A program made the position numbers and the translations under genes. Below are positions 20,446-30,661 of a DNA stretch of 64,000 nucleotides, one piece after another; position 1 is the stretch's first letter, and every line of letters starts with the position of its first letter. A model generated the notes under the pieces. That model was not told the origin of the DNA and did no database searches. It saw nothing but the letters and a program-made list of their open reading frames with translations. The stretch comes from Huiozyma naganishii CBS 8797 (lineage: Eukaryota > Ascomycota > Saccharomycetes > Saccharomycetales > Saccharomycetaceae). The stretch covers positions 186,001 to 250,000 of the forward strand of contig NC_035923.1 of NCBI RefSeq assembly GCF_000348985.1, written 5' to 3'.

Positions 20446-22046
20446 CTATAGATCGTGTCTAACTTCAAAATCCTTATAAGCTTTTTGAAAGAGTTCTGCC
20501 TCTTTTGTTTCTTGCTCAATGCTCTGTAAGCAAGCTGGGGAATCCCATTTGATACGCTTTGTCAAGTGTAACAGGTACGCCACCACCCTTCTGCCAAACT
20601 GAAGGTCGATTCTAGATTCAGAATCAAACGTGGCAAGATGTATTATGGGAGGACTTGTGGAGGTTTCGTAGACTGTGAATTGCATATAATTAGACTTTGG
20701 ATCATGAACAACTGCTGTATATTCTGAATCTGAAGGGGATACGAACTGCCGAAATTCAAGTTTTGCATTTCTATCCAATTTCTCGTTATTGAAGTCGGCT
20801 TGTTTTTTGAGCGCATTTTGAAATCTCAAAATGTGATGTTTGGGAATCGGTAATACTTGTTTGTGAAAATGTATTGAGCGCTCAGAATTAATTTCGAACA
20901 CTATGGTCGACATATCGAAGTTTACGTAGTTCATACGCACGATACTTTCCTGACATTGAAGCATATCGGTAAAGAGTTCTGATTCTATATCATGAGATTC
21001 TTCCCCAGTAATCATTTTGGGAACGTGTTTAATAGGTATTATCAAACAGTGCCCTGAAAAATACATTTCACCCGAGGGAATTGTAAGTGGGCCTCTTGCG
21101 ATGGTGACGTACACTTTCTCATCTATTGTGATAATCATGTGATCCTGTAAGCTCTGATTGGAAAAGCAAAAATGACAATTTTCCGGTAGAACTGTTTTCA
21201 TTTTTTTGGTCCCATTGGTATCAACTGAAGATTTAGCAGGCAATGTTTCTCCCTCATCAAAATGTCTTTTTTTATTTGATGGAAGGTATGGATTTGAAGC
21301 TAGATTACTTGGCAGGTTTTCACTTTCTTGCAGAGTAGATGGGCAGACTTGAAACGCATATGCCCACTTTTCATTTGAACCGAGTTCAGACAGGTTAATG
21401 AACCTACTGGTATATCCAGAATCTGCCCACTGGAAAGGATTCAGCTCAACAAATTTTCCTTTCTTACTAGAACTGAAATGATATCTTGGTTCTAATAATT
21501 TTACAATCTCGTCAATAACTGGGCTACCTAATGTATCACATTGTTCATGCGAAATAGCTTCACTCCATTCGTTGGTTACTAGAATATCAACGACTATGCC
21601 TTCCTCAATTTTACGAAATTTCTGCAAAATTGCGTTCTTATATTGAGATAATTCATTGGACATATATGTAACATATGCAATAGTTAAACCGCCAGTTGTC
21701 TGGTAAATCCCACAACCGTTTAGGTATTGGATTTTGTCATTTATCGTTTCAGATCCACTATGTTCTGGACTCAATGAAAAGCTAGAATTGAATGCAAAGA
21801 CGGGAGGGAGTTTGTCCTGTTCATAATCGGCAAGCTCGTCATGATATTTTTCATTTCCTAATACAAAACAACAATGAAATGGTCCAGATTTCTTGGTTGC
21901 TTTTGCAATCTTTTCAAGGGCTTTCATTGATATTATCCTTACCTGGACGTACCACTAAACTAAAAGAAAAAACAAGAGGTTAGTACACGTAGTTCAAACT
22001 TCACAGTTTACCAATAAATAGTCACATACAGTTTAAGCTTCTCCAT
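20446..22046 (-). CDS. DRN1: Drn1 (CwfJ/Cwf19-like lariat-debranching factor), two exons with a one-base frame break
   Basis: Spliceosome-associated partner of the debranching enzyme Dbr1. The large frame starts at the ATG at 21927 (493 residues) but lacks the first strand of the family. I infer exon 1 at 22030-22046 (ATG at 22046, MEKLKL), an intron at 21960-22029, and exon 2 from 21959. The joined product begins KLKLLVVRPGKDNINES and then needs one C removed from the CCC at 21918-21920 to continue LEKIAKATKKSGPF. That restored N-terminus aligns gap-free with human CWF19L1 as I recall it. The C-terminal CwfJ histidine-triad-like region is visible (CHFCFSNQSLQDHMII, SGHCLIIPIKHVP, IHFHKQVLPIPKHH). 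Its neighbours VAS1 and DBF2 match YGR094W and YGR092W. Confidence 0.82.
21960..22029 (-). other. DRN1: Spliceosomal intron of DRN1 (70 bases, predicted)
   Basis: Read on the minus strand it has GTATGT at the 5' splice site (22029-22024), the exact yeast branch sequence TACTAAC (21985-21979), then a pyrimidine tract and TTTTAG at 21960. The branch-to-acceptor distance is about 20 bases. Joining the flanks gives CT|T TTA GTG GTA, extending the hydrophobic first strand of the protein. Confidence 0.8.
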
Positions 22047-22527
22047 TTCCGTAATTACTCGGTGTACTAAAGCTATCTTTATCAACGCATACATACTATA
22101 TTTGAACAATTTTTACTGGAAAAAAATCATTCAAAAACATATACAGATTGAATAGAGTATTAAACTCAGAAACGTATGTACGTTGAAACGTTTCTATTCT
22201 GTAGTATTGAAATTCATAGTATCAATGGTTACTCTACTCTTATGTTACAAGTTGATGAACATTTTTTTCCAGTATCGCTGAACAGCTCCAAACAGCACCC
22301 TTTTGGAAAGACAACTACCTTGATTTTATAGGTAACAGAAATTACGCATCGACCCCTGAGTATCCAATGACTACAACACTTGAGAAGACCAGGAAATTAC
22401 CGACCATAAAGAAACTGTTAAACTACAAAAAGATGTTATATACTTGGAATTACCTCGACCGTTGGTTTCTATTCAACCGAAAAAAAATTAATGCAATACT
22501 GTATTTTATTAGTTGCGTCCACTTTAT
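22047..22527. other. DRN1 upstream region and DBF2 3' flank
   Basis: 481 bases, AT-rich. AGAAACGT (22169-22176) is followed by ACGTTTCT about a dozen bases on, an 8-base inverted repeat of unknown meaning. No gene, tRNA or snoRNA signature convinced me. Confidence 0.4.
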
Positions 22528-24279
22528 CTAATAAAAGGTAGCGAACGGGTCTGAATGTTCCGAACCATTATAAAGGATACCGCTAGAACCTTGCTTCCCA
22601 CTCCTATGCCTGAATGTAAACCCAACAAGTTTGGAACTAACGGCTGAGTCGTCGACCATTGCAGATAGTTTGTTCTGCCTTTTAAAGACATCAGCGTACT
22701 TAGCCATATCCGCCTCATTGGTGAAATCATCAAAATAACCGGCATCCGTTTCACTATCCAGCTGTGGGGTAAATGGAGGCGACAGGTTCCGCAACGTCTC
22801 AAAATTTATATCGGCGAAATACGGCATTCTTTTAACATGCTCAAAGGACCTCAATCTGCTAAAAGGATCGGCAATCAACCTTGTAATCAAATCCCAGGTT
22901 CTATCAGAAAATGCTGGCCTACCATTATCAAGACGGGGACGTCTTAATGTTTGTCTCCAATGTCTCAAATTCTCATATGTTTCGTTAGTCGAAGACCCAC
23001 TAAATGGAGTATAACTTACCAAACTCTCAAATAGTATGCAACCTAAAGACCAATAGTCGACGGTAAAGTCGTATTTTTTGCCCTCCAATACCTCCAATGC
23101 CATATAATCCGGAGAACCAACCATTGAGTTGGCGTAATTTACCTCTTTCTGTCTCAAATTGTGGTACATTTTCCTTCTGTCCTCTATGGATTTTTCTTTG
23201 AATTCCGGGAACTCCAGATTTTTGACCTCACCCAATCTTATTTTCATACTTTCAATTCTTTCGTTGGACACGGTACCCGCTGCCAGTCCAAAATCCGTTA
23301 ACTTGATATGGCCCTTAGCATCTATCAGGAAATTTTCTGGTTTCAAGTCTCGATGGGTATATCCTAATTCGTGTAACGAGTTCACTGCCATAAACATCTC
23401 ACTGATATAGAATCTTGCGTGTGCACTTTTCAGGTACCTTGTATTGATCAGCAGCGTACGGAAATCACCACCAGGCACGAATTCCATAGCCAAAAATAGA
23501 CTCTCAGCGTCTTGGAATGCGTAAAGAAGTTTTACCAGCCATTCTGACCGTGTTGTGGTTAATATATCTCTCTCAGTAAGAACATGATTTGTTTCGTTCA
23601 ACTTAAAAAGCAGCTTCTTGTTTAAGATTTTAAGCGCACAGACTTCTTTGGTGTCTCTCTTTCTTGCGAGATAAACCTGCCCATATCCACCTTGACCGAC
23701 TTGGGTTATCATTTCAAAATCTTTGTGTTTGGGCTTCAATCTTCTCTTCCTTAGCACTTCGTGCTCCTTTTGCAAATAAGAGTACCATTCGTCATTCAAT
23801 TCTGTAGCAGATACATTGTTCACCGTTTTTTGTTGCTCCAAATACTGCATGACTTTCTTAGTTCTCTGCCGTCTACTAATCACATAGTCGAACATGTCAC
23901 AGTAGTAGTCTAAAAAATACATTTTGCAGACACTAACCAACCTTTGGGTCTTGTTGGATGTGGCCTTGTCATAAAAATCTTGAGGCAATTTTTTGGGTGA
24001 TTTTAAAATATCCTGGGTCTCGTCATCCATCATGGCGCCTGAACTATCACCCTCACTATCAATCTCCATGCCACAAAGCGTTGACTTTGTGGGGGAAGGT
24101 GTAGGTGTGCTGATTTCCATATTTCTGTTGTTTGTAAACCTACCTGTGTTACTATCTCTGTGCCTCAAAGGTGTCACGTTACCTCCATTAAAATTCAAGC
24201 TTTTCGATGGCGAATCAAAGGACAATTGACTCATATCCCCAGCAAGATTATCAATATTCTTGTCAGACCTCCCAAACAT
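22528..24279 (-). CDS. DBF2: Dbf2 mitotic-exit NDR-family protein kinase
   Basis: Serine/threonine kinase of the mitotic exit network, activated by Cdc15 together with Mob1 and releasing Cdc14 from the nucleolus. The first ATG, at 24279 (MFGRSDKNIDNLAGDMSQLSF), gives 583 residues. The kinase domain carries VGQGGYGQVYLA, YTHRDLKPENFLID and TDFGLAAG, with the NDR-type insert between DFG and NSMVGSPDYMALEVLEG. The N-terminal Mob1-binding region (NKTQRLVSVCKMYFLDYYCDMFDYVISRR) and the hydrophobic-motif region near FRHRSGKQGSSGIL are conserved. S. cerevisiae has the paralogue Dbf20. The position next to DRN1 and PRP31 identifies this copy as DBF2. Confidence 0.95.
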   Translation of the reverse strand: MFGRSDKNIDNLAGDMSQLSFDSPSKSLNFNGGNVTPLRHRDSNTGRFTNNRNMEISTPTPSPTKSTLCGMEIDSEGDSSGAMMDDETQDILKSPKKLPQDFYDKATSNKTQRLVSVCKMYFLDYYCDMFDYVISRRQRTKKVMQYLEQQKTVNNVSATELNDEWYSYLQKEHEVLRKRRLKPKHKDFEMITQVGQGGYGQVYLARKRDTKEVCALKILNKKLLFKLNETNHVLTERDILTTTRSEWLVKLLYAFQDAESLFLAMEFVPGGDFRTLLINTRYLKSAHARFYISEMFMAVNSLHELGYTHRDLKPENFLIDAKGHIKLTDFGLAAGTVSNERIESMKIRLGEVKNLEFPEFKEKSIEDRRKMYHNLRQKEVNYANSMVGSPDYMALEVLEGKKYDFTVDYWSLGCILFESLVSYTPFSGSSTNETYENLRHWRQTLRRPRLDNGRPAFSDRTWDLITRLIADPFSRLRSFEHVKRMPYFADINFETLRNLSPPFTPQLDSETDAGYFDDFTNEADMAKYADVFKRQNKLSAMVDDSAVSSKLVGFTFRHRSGKQGSSGILYNGSEHSDPFATFY

Positions 24280-24528
24280 ATTCCTGGATTCTTTTCTTAC
24301 AGCTGTTCCGCTAGCGTACCCCCTTCTTCTCCCCAAAGCTCATAGCAAATGGGATGGATCAAACATAGTGCTTAGATCTCCTTTTCAACTTTTTTTTTTG
24401 GACAAAAAATGAATCAAGTATATTTTGGTCTGTTTACGTTCTTACCCGATTCAGACATGCGAAAGGTATAGAGCGTACGTAGGTGTTGGGAGTCCCAGAC
24501 CATAACGTTTCTACATATGCATTACATC

Positions 24529-26007
24529 TTATTCTTTACCTGGATGCGATTCTTCAAGAGTCATTATGAACTCGTCGCTCTGCTGGTTTGCCTCTGCAAG
24601 TCTGTGTTTCATCACTTTGGTTACCTTTGCACGGTTATTCACCCTGGTATCTTTACTAGGTACCGCACTACCACTTACCTCCTGCAGTAGTGATCGCGAC
24701 ATGCCCATTCCGATCTCTTCGCCATATGCATCGAGCACAGTGTTTTCCTCCTTCCCAAACTCCATACGGTTCTGTAACTGTCGTAAATGTGAAAGTTGGA
24801 ATTGTTCCTTGTATTTCCTAAATTTCCTGCCAGCTCTATGCTTTTTTGGTTTATCCTCTGGAATCGGTAGTACTTTGGAGTTGACTATTCCAGGGGCCTC
24901 CTTGACTTTTTTTATCTTCAGTAACAACTCCTCTCTCCATCTGTTGCCCAGGGTGGTATTTTGTACGGACTTTCCTTGCTGTCCTGCGTCTACTCTCGCA
25001 GCAAGAGAGACTTTAGCACAAACCATCCGTAGCATTTGTTTACGGTGAGTGACTGGTTGTTCTCTTACAAGTGCACAATGATAAATCGCACCTTCTTGTC
25101 TAACTCCTGATATGTTCGTATGCAGCTCATGCGACAGATGCCTCTTCTTGCCGATGGAAGATAGATTACAACTTGGTATCAGACTCAGTGCAACAACACT
25201 GCCAGCGTGACCAACCAAATAAGAGCAGGTTTCAGCTCCAACCAAAGCAGTAAGGTTTGGCGCTATTATATGGATTTTTGATTCAACCAGTTTCACTATT
25301 CTTTCTCGATGATCAGAAAGTTGACGGATCATTGCTCTGGCACGGAAGAGTCTAATTTGGATCAATTTCTCTAACGTGACATCCTGTCTCAATGAAGTTT
25401 TTATAGATAATGTAAGGACCAAAGTCTGTTCTTTTTTCAGCAGAAGTTCTGATTCAAAGATGGTTGCTAGTTCATTGGAATTGCGATCTTGCATGGTTTC
25501 CAAAACAAACACAACATCTGCATAATTTACTGGGTTGGGAAGCAGAGAGTCCAGTTCAAGAAACTTCTTTCTATATTGCATTATCATAAAGGTGTGGAGG
25601 TTTTCAATATCTCTTTTCGAGTTCAGAATTATGTCGTTGAGGAAAGGAAGGATTTTTAAAAACATCTCATCAGTTAACGTTGATTTGATTATGCTATTCA
25701 AACCTTCAATATTGTTTCCAAGTACACTTATGGTATTGGGGTCAACTTCTGCAATACTATCGATGGATGAAAAGCTGTAAGGATCCTTATAATGCGACAA
25801 AAGTTTCTTGAGATACGCCTCAATGGAGACTTCGTCTCTGGGTATTATCCCATCGTCTGTATCAAGTGAATGTAATACACCAAGGTCCTCCTCCTTAGTA
25901 ACACTTAGAAAGTCCGTGGAATGTACAGTATCAGCTTCCTCGCATGAGCTCTGATTTTCTAGATCATTTTCCAAGTCACCAAGCAGCTCGTCTTCAAGGT
26001 CAGACAT
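24529..26007 (-). CDS. PRP31: Prp31, U4/U6.U5 tri-snRNP splicing factor
   Basis: It binds the U4 snRNA-Snu13 complex through its Nop domain and joins U4/U6 to U5 in the tri-snRNP. The length is 492 residues against 494 in S. cerevisiae. The acidic N-terminus MSDLEDELLGDLENDL is conserved. A NOSIC-like helical part precedes the Nop domain, which contains APNLTALVGAETCSYLVGHAGSV and IGKKRHLS. The C-terminus has RWREELLLKIKKVKE, then the Lys/Arg-rich AGRKFRKYKEQFQ and GMSRSLLQEVSGSA. It lies between DBF2 and UTP22 on the same strand, as YGR091W. Confidence 0.95.
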   Translation of the reverse strand: MSDLEDELLGDLENDLENQSSCEEADTVHSTDFLSVTKEEDLGVLHSLDTDDGIIPRDEVSIEAYLKKLLSHYKDPYSFSSIDSIAEVDPNTISVLGNNIEGLNSIIKSTLTDEMFLKILPFLNDIILNSKRDIENLHTFMIMQYRKKFLELDSLLPNPVNYADVVFVLETMQDRNSNELATIFESELLLKKEQTLVLTLSIKTSLRQDVTLEKLIQIRLFRARAMIRQLSDHRERIVKLVESKIHIIAPNLTALVGAETCSYLVGHAGSVVALSLIPSCNLSSIGKKRHLSHELHTNISGVRQEGAIYHCALVREQPVTHRKQMLRMVCAKVSLAARVDAGQQGKSVQNTTLGNRWREELLLKIKKVKEAPGIVNSKVLPIPEDKPKKHRAGRKFRKYKEQFQLSHLRQLQNRMEFGKEENTVLDAYGEEIGMGMSRSLLQEVSGSAVPSKDTRVNNRAKVTKVMKHRLAEANQQSDEFIMTLEESHPGKE

Positions 26008-26234
26008 AGAGTACCTAGCGAGAAAAAAATATAGCCAAGTTACACCTCTTGATGATAGCGTAATCTATACGCTACTCATTACTGGGTATAATAGCCTCAT
26101 CGTTTTTAAGATTATTTGATGAAAAAAATATATATATATATATACTTTAACTATTTTTTTGTTATGCATCATGAAATATGAGTGATAATAATAGTTTACA
26201 TTAGTTATAGAGCTATGTAAAACGGGCAGGTCAT

Positions 26235-29200
26235 TTATTTACTCTGAAAATCAACAACCAAATCATTACCAAATGCTGCTATTTCTTGGAATAATGCATC
26301 CTTATTTAACTCAACTGTTTCTGCGTCAACTGGCTTCACGTTGCAATCGATGTTGACTCTGAACTTTTGAGCATTCTTGAAGGCGGGTTTTATTAAACCA
26401 GTTATCACGTTCTTATCGCCGTTCTTACCACCATTGACCCCAATAAAACGGTGACTTGAAAAGATGAGACTGTTTTTGTACTTCATATTCAAATACTTTA
26501 CCAACTGTAGAGTCGGGTCCATCTTTTCGCTTAAGAGGCTTATATCGTCTGGGAATTCAGCAGGGGCAGCTTGATTTGAGATATTCTTGAAATCAGAATC
26601 TGATGCAACACCTGAAGATAGTCTTAATCCATGAGGAGTCCTCAGGTGAATAACAAAATCGTAGTCATTCAAGCCGGGTGCAAACAAAAGTTCAATAGTT
26701 TGCTTGTTAAGACCATGTGTTTGAATTAAATTAATGGCAACCTTCGCCAAAGCAGTTAACCTCGTACAAATTGCCAATGGAATATTACTCGAATAAAGAA
26801 TCCCACTTGGGTCGTTCCTCGAAGCGATAAAGAATTGGAGGTGTAGACCATTCGGATCCGTTTTTCTCAGGTTGTTGAAATTGGCTTGAATGTCTTTATA
26901 CTGGGAAAGTGTCAACCGTTCGGATAATTTATGCATCATTTTTGCATCTAAGTCGGAGCCACCTATGCTTTTCTCAAAAGAACTCAAGAAATCCTCTTCC
27001 GGTTTTACTAAATCCAAAATAAGAGGGTCCTCCCTCCAATTCCATTGGCTAATGAATTTCAGAATCTTCAAAAAACCATTTTCTAGAGAACCTGGTATTG
27101 AAAAAGGAGCAGGGTCAACAAATGGTTTCATGGCAATTAATTCTACCAGCTCATCGTTCAAGTGTCCTAGCAGCAAGTGCGAATCAAGCCATTTTTTAAA
27201 CAATCTGACAACACCGGTATAAAGGGGGAAAGCATGAGAAATATTTTCAATGGTTCTCGTATGTCTCACAGATCCTTGAGACTTCGCTGTAAACTTTAAG
27301 AAAGTGTTTTCTAGTAGTGGTTTGATTTCATTTCTGGCATTGGAAATAGCTCTCAAATACAAGATTTCATCTCGTTCGGTCAGAATACGGAATCTGAACC
27401 CATAACCCTCTTGAGTCAAAACATTCAAAGTAGTGACATCCAGATTAAATGGAATAGATTCGTCCCGTGTGAAAAATGACTTGTACTGGGAATTATGTTC
27501 GTTTTCCAATATTTCATGAATCTTTAATAAAAATGCAGTTTTGGCCTTCTCCAAAGATGTGATTTCATCCGGCCATTTTTGTGATGTCTCAAACTCTAAA
27601 ATAACATCTTGTAAAAAGTCTGGGTTTGAGTATGCATAGGGTACAAGTTGGCAAATCGAGGTATATCTGAATGCCGAGCCGATGGGTAAAATGGATTTAA
27701 TCGATAAGGGCAAATTCATCTTGAAAACGATTTTGTAGAGTTTGTCAAAGGACTTCTTGACATCGTAGAAACTGTTCAAATTCAAAATTGATGTCTTCGA
27801 ATTAGCTGGCAAGTTTGGTAGCGGCAGTAAGTTTTGAAATTGCTTAGTTATATTGCCATGCACTTCCAACCTTTCAGTTATGTGCCTTTTTAAGATAAAG
27901 TCCAAAACGAACGAAATTATAGGCTCAGATGCAGAGGAACTCCAAACACAACAATGTGTTATGGACCCATCCTTGAAACGACGAAGAGAGGCCTTTGGAC
28001 CCCAAAAGTTTTTGAAAAACGTGGCTTCTGGGGTAACCTCTTCCGAATGAGCAGGACCCTTCGTAACTAATTTTTCGCTTTCAGCTGGATTTACCATTAT
28101 TTTAATTCTCATATGTTCAAAGTTCAAGCCGTGACCTCCAGCATTTGAATATACCTTCCGTTTTTTTATAGAAAAATCATTTTTCTGACCCACAAGTTCA
28201 ACTTCAACAGCAGAAATTCTATCACCCAAGGCATAATTAATGACACTGTTGGCCCGATGAACGAGAAAGTTTTCAACAGTTATGTATTTGACTCTCTCTA
28301 TGGGTGTGAACTTGGCATTCAACAGTGATTCCAGGTTTGAAGCTTCGCCTGTTTTCATTTCCACATCGTAACAAAGATCGTATTTGATGTTATCCGACTT
28401 ACTGATGTTGGTCAAAAATATATTGGCAAATTGATCCTGTACGACGTTGTTCAGCATCTTCAAAGTTTCCTTAGCAAACATTTTCAGGACCCCGTACGAG
28501 GAAACTGTCATTTTTGTTAGAATATTTACTTTGGTGGTTTTGTCGAAAATTGTTGGAGTTTTAAACCCCTCGTCAACGTATTTCGAAATCGAGTCAGAGT
28601 AATTTATGTCCGAATGAAACTGTAGATGACCATCGGTGCAAAGATCCATAGTAGCCAGGTACTTTATCACACCTTTGAATAATTGATAGGATGAGAACCC
28701 ATGTAGTAATATCTTATTCCCATTAACACCACCACCATTCAACAATGCAGCCATCAAAGTGGTGAATTCAAAGTTACCGAATCCACCCAGTGAGCCAGAG
28801 TGAGCGGTCTTGGAAGAGAAGCCACGTTGTTGCAACCATAACCTCCCCAAAATTGAGGCATCTCTGAACGCCTCTGTTTCCTTTTTGGCTTTGTACAGGT
28901 ATTTCAAATACGATTCATAAGTTGACGAGAAAAGAATGGAAAAGTTGTAAAGAGGGGTAGCAGGTAAGTGTGTTTCAGTGTTCTCTTGTGCAACCCTGAT
29001 ACAGTTTTTGTTTGGTAATAGTTTCTTTGGTTCAAAAACTTTTTCCGGGAACCCAATAATCAGATTAATAGAAAACTTTGTTTTGTAGAAGTTGTATTCC
29101 TGGTCTAGTTTCGCTTCACCCGTGGTTGGTTTAGCACAATTTATCGTCAGTATAGGTAGGAGATTATCGTTATTGAAATATTTGAACTCCAAGGATAAAA

Positions 29201-29942
29201 AGTCGTTCCATTTCTCCTTTTCAAAGAGAACAGACAAATGATGGGTCAGGTACGCAAGGTACACACTTCTCTTGTGTAGACATCTAAAGTTTAAAAAATC
29301 CTTCTTTTCAAACAAGGATTTCGGCATAGTGAGTAGAATATCCACGGAGGATCCCTGTGGCTGATATATCCCCGTTTTCAAAGCAAACGAGCCTACCAGA
29401 GAGATATCTGGCTTTAGATAATTAAAGTTGTATTTCGTGTTCCCCACTGTTGGCTTCGGATCAACAAAGGGAACTGTTGTTATTTTCCCCTTGAAGTACG
29501 ATTGAACATCGGTCAAGGATTGCTCCTCCCACTCTGGTATAAGCTGGATCATGTCGTAAAGCTTATGTAAGAATTTTTCAACTTTGAGTATGTGCTTGTT
29601 GTTTAGCTTAACTTGCTCTAGTAATTCATCGATCTGCAGTTTGAAAATATTGGACTTGAACAGTTCGGCTGTTTCCCTTGCTAGATGAATATCTTGAGAA
29701 GAAGTGGTGCTTTTACCAGGAGGGGCGTTTCCACCAGTTGCTTCCTCCTCCTCTTCATCGTGGTCGTCATCATTTTCAGAGTCGCTCTCGACGTCACCGT
29801 TTTGTGAAGTGCGCGAGTCACCAGTTTTGATGATATCTTGAGTTTCGTCAACCGCAGCAGTGCTTTCCGTCTTTAATTGCTTTGCATCAACTTCTGTTTT
29901 GTCGTTTAATTCCGAGGCCTTTCTTTTAACGCCGCTCATCAT
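26235..29942 (-). CDS. UTP22: Utp22, U3 snoRNP/UTP-C subunit of the small-subunit processome
   Basis: Nucleolar protein (Nrap family) needed for 18S pre-rRNA processing. It is also in the CURI complex, which links rRNA processing to ribosomal-protein gene transcription. The length is 1235 residues against 1237. There are two adjacent ATGs (29942, 29939), then GVKRKASE, an acidic stretch of Asp/Glu around residues 50-70, and the nucleotidyltransferase-like repeats (SLVGSFALKTGIYQPQGSSVDILLTMP and others) with inactive catalytic sites in this family. It is the downstream neighbour of PRP31, as YGR090W. An RRPE-like motif lies about 180 bases upstream. Confidence 0.95.
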   Translation of the reverse strand: MMSGVKRKASELNDKTEVDAKQLKTESTAAVDETQDIIKTGDSRTSQNGDVESDSENDDDHDEEEEEATGGNAPPGKSTTSSQDIHLARETAELFKSNIFKLQIDELLEQVKLNNKHILKVEKFLHKLYDMIQLIPEWEEQSLTDVQSYFKGKITTVPFVDPKPTVGNTKYNFNYLKPDISLVGSFALKTGIYQPQGSSVDILLTMPKSLFEKKDFLNFRCLHKRSVYLAYLTHHLSVLFEKEKWNDFLSLEFKYFNNDNLLPILTINCAKPTTGEAKLDQEYNFYKTKFSINLIIGFPEKVFEPKKLLPNKNCIRVAQENTETHLPATPLYNFSILFSSTYESYLKYLYKAKKETEAFRDASILGRLWLQQRGFSSKTAHSGSLGGFGNFEFTTLMAALLNGGGVNGNKILLHGFSSYQLFKGVIKYLATMDLCTDGHLQFHSDINYSDSISKYVDEGFKTPTIFDKTTKVNILTKMTVSSYGVLKMFAKETLKMLNNVVQDQFANIFLTNISKSDNIKYDLCYDVEMKTGEASNLESLLNAKFTPIERVKYITVENFLVHRANSVINYALGDRISAVEVELVGQKNDFSIKKRKVYSNAGGHGLNFEHMRIKIMVNPAESEKLVTKGPAHSEEVTPEATFFKNFWGPKASLRRFKDGSITHCCVWSSSASEPIISFVLDFILKRHITERLEVHGNITKQFQNLLPLPNLPANSKTSILNLNSFYDVKKSFDKLYKIVFKMNLPLSIKSILPIGSAFRYTSICQLVPYAYSNPDFLQDVILEFETSQKWPDEITSLEKAKTAFLLKIHEILENEHNSQYKSFFTRDESIPFNLDVTTLNVLTQEGYGFRFRILTERDEILYLRAISNARNEIKPLLENTFLKFTAKSQGSVRHTRTIENISHAFPLYTGVVRLFKKWLDSHLLLGHLNDELVELIAMKPFVDPAPFSIPGSLENGFLKILKFISQWNWREDPLILDLVKPEEDFLSSFEKSIGGSDLDAKMMHKLSERLTLSQYKDIQANFNNLRKTDPNGLHLQFFIASRNDPSGILYSSNIPLAICTRLTALAKVAINLIQTHGLNKQTIELLFAPGLNDYDFVIHLRTPHGLRLSSGVASDSDFKNISNQAAPAEFPDDISLLSEKMDPTLQLVKYLNMKYKNSLIFSSHRFIGVNGGKNGDKNVITGLIKPAFKNAQKFRVNIDCNVKPVDAETVELNKDALFQEIAAFGNDLVVDFQSK

Positions 29943-30661
29943 ATATTCACTTTAATCCGGTATGAAATCTTATACACGCAGAGTGTTTTTTCTCTGTAAT
30001 CCGAACACGGTCCGGCGTCTAAAAATTAACCTATTGGTAGTGAGGTTAAACGCAGGGTGCGTGAGAACCTTCGAAAGATGCAGAGACGCCATTAGGTACT
30101 GCCAAGTCTTAAGCGCACAAATTTTTCAATAACGTCGAACAAACTCTTCGAAAATTTGTTTTTTCCCGTTCTGTTTTTTTTTCTTTATTTTTTTTCTCTT
30201 CCAGAAATCGTCTCACGGGCCGCGGCTGCATCTTCGTAGGAAGGGCCTCTGTCTAGGACCGCGGAGGCTCTGCCTGGAAAAGCAGAGCGGCTCTGCCTAG
30301 AACCTCGCGCTGCTTCCCTTCACGGGCCCGCGGAGGCAGTTATTTATTTTTTCGCTGTTGCTTCTCTAGAGGAAGATCTCGATACTGTCGGCCTTCAGTG
30401 CAGCGGGGGACCCCCGGTGGTGCATTGTTGGTGTCGAAAAAAGGTTACGACGAAAGGTACAGCTTTGGCGGCACGTGTCACATGCACTTTTTGGCTAGTG
30501 TGGCAAGTAACTCTGCGTCCTCGCCGGTACAACCCGTTCTTTTTGTCTATACCGTGGTCGTTCCTGAACACAATTTTATGATTTGATATCAACAGTCATT
30601 ATATATAATGGAGCGGTAGTGTGTGGAAAGGATAATTGCTAGGTACTGGGGGGGGGGGCAA
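29943..30661. promoter_or_regulatory. UTP22 promoter and NNF2 3' flank
   Basis: 719 bases. AAATTTTTCA at 30119-30128 matches RRPE, fitting a ribosome-biogenesis gene. Beyond a pyrimidine tract lies a GC-rich island (separate entry), then the perfect palindrome CGGGGGACCCCCG at 30404-30416, CACGTG near 30473, and a G11 run at 30648-30658 only three bases from the NNF2 stop. No coding potential stands out. Confidence 0.5.
30212..30338. repeat. GC-rich repeat island with hairpins
   Basis: An abrupt block rich in G and C inside AT-rich flanks. CACGGGCC occurs at 30214-30221 and 30321-30328, and GCGGAGGC twice more. GGCTCTGCCT repeats at 30266-30275 and 30289-30298. GCTCTGC (30267-30273) and GCAGAGC (30282-30288) form a perfect 7-base stem with an 8-base loop. 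Confidence 0.7.

Noticed and set aside
22244..22366. Box C/D snoRNA (TTGATGA with later CTGA boxes)
   Set aside because: No terminal stem joins the boxes, and one C/D spacing is far too short.
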